NCBI RefSeq assembly: GCF_901827185.1
Contig: NZ_LR594673.1
Location: 124,001-188,000, forward strand
DNA: 64,000 nt
From: Variovorax sp. PBL-E5
Lineage (GTDB): Bacteria > Pseudomonadota > Gammaproteobacteria > Burkholderiales > Burkholderiaceae_C
Direction: 5' to 3'
Positions within the stretch are counted from its first letter, which is position 1. Every line of letters begins with the position of its first letter. Position numbers and translations under genes: made by a program. The notes beneath the pieces were generated by a model, which saw only the letters and a list, made by a program, of their open reading frames with translations, ran no database searches and was not told where the DNA came from. Below, piece after piece: positions 59,646 to 64,000 of this stretch.

Positions 59646-60544
59646 GCGGTCACCTCCACGATGGCGGGTGCGGCGGTGCCGGCGCGTGCCGGGTTGACGC
59701 GGTTCAGCGAGCGCGCCAGGCGCTGCTCCAGCTTGCGCTGCAGATAGCTCAGCACAGTGACCGTCACCAGGTAGTAGATCGCGCAGATGCACAGCAGCTC
59801 GATCACGCGGTTGTTGACGTAGTAGATGAGCGAGGCCGAGTGGATCACTTCCTGGTAGTCGATCGCGGCCGCCAGCGAGGTGGTCTTGAGCATGCTGATC
59901 ACTTCGTTGCCGAGGGTCGGCATGATGACCCGCAGCGTCTGCGGCAGCACGATCTTGCGCATCGCCTGCGTGCGGCGCATGCCCAGCGCCTGCGCGGCTT
60001 CGTACTGGCCGGCGTCGATCGACAGGATGCCGGCGCGGATCACCTCCGCGGTGTAGGCGCCCTGGCAGACGCCGAGCCCGAGCAAGGCCGCGAGAAAGGG
60101 CGTCATCAGCGTCACGGTGCCGATCTGCCAGACGCCGGGCAGACCGATGGTCTGGAACACCAGCGCCAGGTTGAACCACAGCAAAAGCTGCAGGTAGATC
60201 GGCGTGCCGCGGAAGAACCAGATGTAGCCCGAGGCGACGAAGCGCGACACCGGGCTGGACGACAGCCGCATCAGCGCGACCAGCAGCCCGAGGACGATGC
60301 CCAGCGCCATCGCGCAGACCGTGAGGATCAGCGTGTTGAGCACGCCGTGCAGGATGGCCGGCGCCGTGAGGAAGCGCCGCACGTAGTCCCATTCGATCTT
60401 GCTGGTCGCGAACGCGTGCACGAGGAACACCAGCACCGCCGCCGACAGCACGCCGGAAATCCAGCGGCCGGGATGCCGCAGGGGCACGCGCGGAATGCCG
60501 GCCAGGGAGGGCAGGGCTTGCGCGGCGCGAGGATCTTTGTCCAT
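59642..60544 (-). CDS. Amino-acid ABC transporter permease
   Basis: 300-residue inner-membrane permease with a 30-residue hydrophilic N-terminus, an early helix (about 30-46) and the BPD_transp_1 core. The EAA loop (YEAAQALGMRRTQAM, then LPQTLRV) is near 190. Only one permease gene is present, so it would act as a homodimer. ATG 60544 lies 30 bases after the ureohydrolase stop. The operon order is ureohydrolase, permease, ATPase, binding protein, lyase. Confidence 0.91.
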   Translation of the reverse strand: MDKDPRAAQALPSLAGIPRVPLRHPGRWISGVLSAAVLVFLVHAFATSKIEWDYVRRFLTAPAILHGVLNTLILTVCAMALGIVLGLLVALMRLSSSPVSRFVASGYIWFFRGTPIYLQLLLWFNLALVFQTIGLPGVWQIGTVTLMTPFLAALLGLGVCQGAYTAEVIRAGILSIDAGQYEAAQALGMRRTQAMRKIVLPQTLRVIMPTLGNEVISMLKTTSLAAAIDYQEVIHSASLIYYVNNRVIELLCICAIYYLVTVTVLSYLQRKLEQRLARSLNRVNPARAGTAAPAIVEVTA

Positions 60545-60574
60545 GGATTTTGTCTCCTTGTCTGCGGTGGGTCG

Positions 60575-61555
60575 TCAGGTCCGCTTGATCTTGCGCTGGT
60601 GCATCACGCGGCCGATGGTGTTGAGCAGCAGCTGCGCCGCCAGGATCGCCGTCGAGCCCGAGTGGTCGTAGTCGGGCGCGACCTCGACCAGGTCGATGCC
60701 GACCACCTCGCCCTGTTGCGCCAGGCCGGCGAAGATCTCCAGCCCTTCGTAATAGGTCAGGCCGCCGTGGCTCGGCGTGCCGGTGCCGGGCGCGATCGAG
60801 GGATCGAAGCCGTCGATGTCGATGGTGAGGTAGTAGCGCACGCCCTTCGGAATGCGGTCGAGCACGCCCTGCACGCCGAGCCGGCGCAGCTGGCGCACCG
60901 AGATGATGTCGGAGCCCATGCGCCGCGCCTCCTCGTAGCCCTCGCGCGCGGTCGACGAGACGTTGCGGATGCCGATCTGCGTCATGCCCGAGACCACCGC
61001 CTTTTCGGCCGCGCGCCGCAGCGGATTGCCGTGCCCGTGGCGAACGCCGTGGCGCTCGTCGACGAAGTCCAGGTGTGCGTCGATGTGGACCACGTGGAAG
61101 GGCGCCTGCCCCTCGAAGGCCGCGATGCAGGGAATGTTGATGGAGTGATCGCCGCCCATCACCACCGGCAGCGCGCCCGCGGCCAGCATCTTGCGCACGC
61201 CGTACTCGATGTTCGCGTGGCACTTCTCGGTGTCGGTGTGGACCATGTCGGCATCGCCGATGTCGACCATGCGCACTTCGTCGGCGGGCATGTAGACCAC
61301 GTCGTCCTCGAAGTCGTAGGCCCCGCCGTGGCCGAAGGCGAACAGCGTCGAGGCCTCGCGGATGGAACGCGGGCCGAAGCGCGCACCGGCACGCCACTGG
61401 GTGCCGCAGTCGAAGGGCGCGCCCATCACGGCGACGTCGGCGTCGATGGCGTCCCAGTCCAGGCACAGCGGCGATTTGCCGAAGGTGCAGATGCCCACGA
61501 AGGGCAGGTCCAGGCGGCCCTGGTCATAGCGGTTCTTGTCGGGGACGTGGCTCAC
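60575..61555 (-). CDS. Agmatinase/guanidino-acid ureohydrolase family protein
   Basis: 326-residue binuclear manganese ureohydrolase. Metal ligands are visible in GGDHSIN (His), DAHLDF (two Asp and one His) and DIDGFDPS (two Asp). The family hydrolyses agmatine, guanidinobutyrate, guanidinopropionate or related compounds to urea and an amine. The start is GTG 61555, with GAAGGAA four bases upstream; an ATG 14 codons earlier has no ribosome site. First gene of the operon and divergent from a LysR gene. With the importer it points to a guanidino compound as carbon and nitrogen source. Confidence 0.9.
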   Translation of the reverse strand: MSHVPDKNRYDQGRLDLPFVGICTFGKSPLCLDWDAIDADVAVMGAPFDCGTQWRAGARFGPRSIREASTLFAFGHGGAYDFEDDVVYMPADEVRMVDIGDADMVHTDTEKCHANIEYGVRKMLAAGALPVVMGGDHSINIPCIAAFEGQAPFHVVHIDAHLDFVDERHGVRHGHGNPLRRAAEKAVVSGMTQIGIRNVSSTAREGYEEARRMGSDIISVRQLRRLGVQGVLDRIPKGVRYYLTIDIDGFDPSIAPGTGTPSHGGLTYYEGLEIFAGLAQQGEVVGIDLVEVAPDYDHSGSTAILAAQLLLNTIGRVMHQRKIKRT

Positions 61556-61634
61556 GGGCTTCCTTCGGGACGTTGAATGGCCGAATTCTGGGCACAAGCT
61601 TTCTCCGGTAAAATCCCAAGTTCGAGATCTTCAT

Positions 61635-61650
61635 TTCCGGAAATCCGGAA
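61635..61650. promoter_or_regulatory. TTCCGG-N4-CCGGAA palindrome in ureohydrolase/lysR gap
   Basis: A perfect inverted repeat 16 bases upstream of the LysR start and 79 bases upstream of the divergent operon. A related half site (CTCCGG) lies near 61610. The repeat fits the dyad-symmetric recognition site of a LysR protein that autoregulates and activates the divergent genes. Confidence 0.55.
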
Positions 61651-61666
61651 GTATTCGAAACGCCCC

Positions 61667-62587
61667 ATGCAAGTCCAGGACGCCGACCTCAAGCTGCTGC
61701 GCGTGTTCGACACCGTCGTGCGCTGCGGCGGCTACGCGGCCGCCCAGTCGGCCCTGAATCTCGGCGGATCGCGCATCAGCGAGTACATGTCGCAGCTCGA
61801 GACGCGCATGGGCGTGCGGCTGTGCGAGCGCGGCCGCGCCGGCTTCCGGCTGACCGAGGACGGCGCCCATCTGCACGAGGCCGCGCAACGGCTGCTGGGC
61901 GCGGTCGACACCTTCTCGCTCGAATCGGGTGCGCTCAGCAAGCAACTGCGCGGCGCCTTGCGCTTCGGCGTGATCGAGGCCACGCTGACGGACGACCAGT
62001 CGCCGCTGTTGCCTGCGATCCGCAGCTTCGTGCGCGTGGCGCCCGACGTCCATCTGCAGATCGTGATGGACACGCCCGCGGGCATGGAGCAGCGCGTGCT
62101 CGACGGCAGCCTGCATCTCGCGCTCGGACCCTTTCCCGATCGCGTCGCAGGCCTCGACTACAGGACCCTCTACCGCGAGGAGCAGTTGCTGTACTGCGCC
62201 TCGCCGCACCCGGTCTACTCCTGCCCGCCGGGCCCGCGCCAGCTCGAGGAGATCAGCCGCTCCAAGCTGGCGGCGCGCACCTATCTCGGCGGCCAGGAGC
62301 TGACGCTGCTGCAGATCGCCGAAGCGGCTGCCTCGGTCGACAACGTCGAGGGCCGCGCATTGCTGATCCTGTCAGGCAACTACCTTGGCTTCCTGCCGGC
62401 GCACTATGCGCATCCGTGGGAACAGAGCGGCCTGCTCAAGCGCATCAATCCGCATCGCCTTCGCACGCATCTCGAGTTCAAGGCCATCCGGCGCCACAGT
62501 CCGCAACCGGCTCGCGCAGTCCAGGGCTTTCTGGACCACCTGGTGTCCGCGAGTCAGCAGCGCAAGCGGCCCGCTGGCAAGCTCTGA
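61667..62587 (+). CDS. LysR-family transcriptional regulator
   Basis: 306-residue LysR protein: winged helix at about residues 6-65 (DLKLLRVFDTVVRCGGYAAA, then ISEYMSQLETRMGVRL), an effector domain from about 92. ATG 61667 gives the standard N-terminus; the upstream frame crosses the operator palindrome. Its position divergent from the ureohydrolase-importer-lyase operon makes it the likely activator. The recognition helix region (QSALNLGGSRISEYMSQLE) keeps the usual spacing. Confidence 0.9.
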   Translation: MQVQDADLKLLRVFDTVVRCGGYAAAQSALNLGGSRISEYMSQLETRMGVRLCERGRAGFRLTEDGAHLHEAAQRLLGAVDTFSLESGALSKQLRGALRFGVIEATLTDDQSPLLPAIRSFVRVAPDVHLQIVMDTPAGMEQRVLDGSLHLALGPFPDRVAGLDYRTLYREEQLLYCASPHPVYSCPPGPRQLEEISRSKLAARTYLGGQELTLLQIAEAAASVDNVEGRALLILSGNYLGFLPAHYAHPWEQSGLLKRINPHRLRTHLEFKAIRRHSPQPARAVQGFLDHLVSASQQRKRPAGKL

Positions 62588-62599
62588 AAAAAAGCAGCC

Positions 62600-63754
62600 T
62601 CAATGGGGCCGCAGCATCCGCGCGACCTCTTCGGCAAGCGCGAGCGAGGCGGTGATGCCCGGGCTCTCGATGCCGAAGAGCTGGACCAGCCCCGGCAGGC
62701 CATGCCGCTCGGGACCGCTGATCTCGAAGTCGTTGGCATCGAGCCCCGCACCGCCGCGCGCAAGCTTGGGACGCATGCCCGAGTAGGCCGGCTGCAGTGC
62801 ACCGTCGGGCAGGGCAGGCCAGTAGCTCCGGATGGCTTCGTAGAAGACATCGGCGCGCCGCGGATCGACGCGGTAGTCGGGCGCGTCATGGATCGCTGCG
62901 GCCGGATCGACGGATTCGGTGTCGGGACCGAAGCGTGCCTGGCCGCCCATGTCGAGCGTCAGATGGACGCCGAGGCCGCCGCCCGAGGGCACCGGATAGA
63001 TCAGATGGCGAAAGGGCGGCCGTCGCCCGGCGACGGTGAAGTAATTGCCCTTGAGCCAGAGCGCGGGCGGCACGTGGCGCGCGTCCAGTTCCTCGATGCC
63101 GGCCGCCACGTGCTGCGCCTGCAGTCCGGCGGCATTGACGAGATGCGTGCAAGCCAGTTCGAACTCGCCGTCGGCGCCGCGTGTGCGCACCCGCCAGCCA
63201 TCGCCATCGCGGTTGGCGCCGACGAAGGCGGTGCCGGTCGACAGCACCGCGCCGTCGCGCTCCGCATCTCCCAGACAGGCGAGCATGAGCGCATGCGTGT
63301 CGATGATGCCGGTGGCTGGCGACCACAGCGCGGCGAGGCAGCGCAGTTCGGGCTCGAGCGCGTGCGCTGCGTCGGCGGCCAGCCATTGCAGCGCTTCGTC
63401 GGGCGCGGTGAGTCCGTTGGCGACGGCGCGCTCGGCGATCACTCCGAGCGCATCGACGTGCGCCGGCTCGGTCGCCACGATCAGCTTGCCGACGCGGCGA
63501 TGCTCGACGCCGTGCGTGCGGCAGTAGTCGTAGAGCATGCGCCGGCCCGCGACGCAGCTGCGTGCCTTGAGCGTGCCCGGCGCGTAGTACATGCCCGCAT
63601 GGATCACCTCGCTGTTGCGCGACGAGGTGCCAGTGCCGATGGCATCGGCGCGCTCCAGGATCAGCAGCTCGCCGGCCTGCGGCGCGAGCTGGCGTGCAAT
63701 CGCGAGGCCGACGATGCCGGCTCCGACGACGATGGTATGGATGCGCTCGGCCAC
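62600..63754 (-). CDS. L-2-hydroxyglutarate dehydrogenase-like FAD oxidoreductase
   Basis: 384-residue DAO-family flavoprotein of the L2HGDH/LhgO group. FAD motif VVGAGIVGLAIARQL at residues 9-23, SSRNSEVIHAGMYYAPGTLKARSC near 44-67 (hallmark of the group) and LVQLFGIESPGITASLALAEEV near the C-terminus. It oxidises an L-2-hydroxy acid to the 2-keto acid and feeds the quinone pool. GTG 63754 is preceded by GAAGGAGTCC. Convergent with the LysR gene and not obviously part of its operon. Confidence 0.88.
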   Translation of the reverse strand: MAERIHTIVVGAGIVGLAIARQLAPQAGELLILERADAIGTGTSSRNSEVIHAGMYYAPGTLKARSCVAGRRMLYDYCRTHGVEHRRVGKLIVATEPAHVDALGVIAERAVANGLTAPDEALQWLAADAAHALEPELRCLAALWSPATGIIDTHALMLACLGDAERDGAVLSTGTAFVGANRDGDGWRVRTRGADGEFELACTHLVNAAGLQAQHVAAGIEELDARHVPPALWLKGNYFTVAGRRPPFRHLIYPVPSGGGLGVHLTLDMGGQARFGPDTESVDPAAAIHDAPDYRVDPRRADVFYEAIRSYWPALPDGALQPAYSGMRPKLARGGAGLDANDFEISGPERHGLPGLVQLFGIESPGITASLALAEEVARMLRPH

Positions 63755-63824
63755 GGACTCCTTCGATAGGGCGAAGCCTTCTTCGCGATCGGTATTGGAT
63801 CAGAAGCCATGCGGCGCTTGCGCA

Positions 63825-64000
63825 TCAGGGCGAGGGCTTCACCACGGCCAGGTTGTAGGGCCGTGCGCCGACGTTGAACGGGCTTCCGGCGAAACTGGTG
63901 AGTGCGCCCGTCAGCGGATCGACGTGGGCCAGCGCAACGGTGATGTTGATGAAGCTCCCCACATAGGCCAGGCCACCCGTCGAATCGAAGGTGGTGTAGA
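63825..64000 (-). CDS. Beta-propeller (lactonase/YVTN-type) protein, C-terminal fragment
   Basis: The last 58 codons of a gene that begins beyond the window. The frame reads GGLAYVGSFINITVALAHVD, then DPLTGALTSFAGSPFNVGARPYNLAVVKPSP and a stop. A repeat of the type LAYV-(x)n-DP-TGALT-x-(F)AGSPF is typical of YVTN/lactonase beta-propeller proteins, many of them secreted. Too little is present to assign activity. The stop lies 70 bases upstream of the flavoprotein start on the same strand. Confidence 0.65.
   Translation of the reverse strand, partial: YTTFDSTGGLAYVGSFINITVALAHVDPLTGALTSFAGSPFNVGARPYNLAVVKPSP

Noticed and set aside
1..64000. tRNA, rRNA, CRISPR arrays, insertion sequences and riboswitches
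   Set aside because: None recognised by eye on either strand. A covariance-model scan would be needed to exclude small RNAs.

Overview
The window is GC-rich, densely coded DNA of a soil or environmental betaproteobacterium, most likely order Burkholderiales (Comamonadaceae or Alcaligenaceae type; genus not determinable here). The main clues are four periplasmic Bug/TctC-type solute receptors without membrane partners, many IclR, LysR and TetR regulators beside acyl-CoA and amino-acid catabolic genes, and many ATGA-type gene overlaps. I found no rRNA, tRNA, CRISPR array or insertion sequence.

The standout region is 3.5-22.4 kb, an apparently self-contained coenzyme F420 catabolic island. It holds the F420 biosynthesis genes (cofE, cofC, cofD, cofH, cofG) plus a separate nitroreductase resembling the C-terminal half of mycobacterial FbiB. 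It also holds an F420:NADP oxidoreductase and a luciferase-like (LLM) F420-dependent oxidoreductase. A D-hydantoin-type route accompanies them: a hydantoinase/dihydropyrimidinase, a nitrilase-fold N-carbamoyl-amino-acid hydrolase, a DadA-like D-amino-acid dehydrogenase and a RidA imine deaminase. A COG0523 GTPase, a class II aldolase, a complete PotABCD-like ABC importer and an IclR regulator complete the set. Four intergenic regions carry the same operator-like element, CGATA-N6-TATCG or a close variant. These lie before the importer, in the cof/hydantoinase divergent region, in the nitroreductase/iclR divergent region and before the aldolase. Sigma70-like boxes with 17-bp spacers overlap these elements. 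My reading is that one substrate-responsive regulon makes the cofactor, imports the substrate and degrades it.

Upstream (1-3.5 kb) are a polar amino-acid ABC importer, an enolase-superfamily enzyme and an Lrp-type regulator. Downstream, 22.5-28.7 kb holds a small membrane-protein pair and then a TetR-controlled operon (SDR, saccharopine-dehydrogenase-like protein, CoA ligase, SCP-x-like thiolase). The 28.8-37.1 kb segment is an acyl-CoA degradation set (thiolase, AcuI-like reductase, Bug receptor, acyl-CoA dehydrogenase, enoyl-CoA hydratase, CaiB-type CoA transferase) with two tandem IclR paralogues inside it. Next come a DHA2 efflux pump, a tyrosine recombinase with altered active site, a Phd/zeta-type toxin-antitoxin pair and an etfBA operon with a LysR gene.

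The 44.2-56.3 kb stretch is a carboxylate-catabolism region. It has three fumarate-reductase/TcuA-like flavoproteins, two Asp/Glu-racemase-fold enzymes lacking the usual second cysteine, an isochorismatase-fold protein, an SDR, an MmgE/PrpD protein and three Bug receptors. The 56.4-61.6 kb operon combines an argininosuccinate-lyase-family enzyme, an amino-acid ABC importer and an agmatinase-family ureohydrolase, with a divergent LysR gene. The window ends with an L-2-hydroxyglutarate-dehydrogenase-like flavoprotein and the C-terminus of a beta-propeller protein.

All functional calls come from reading motifs and gene context by eye. No database search was run.
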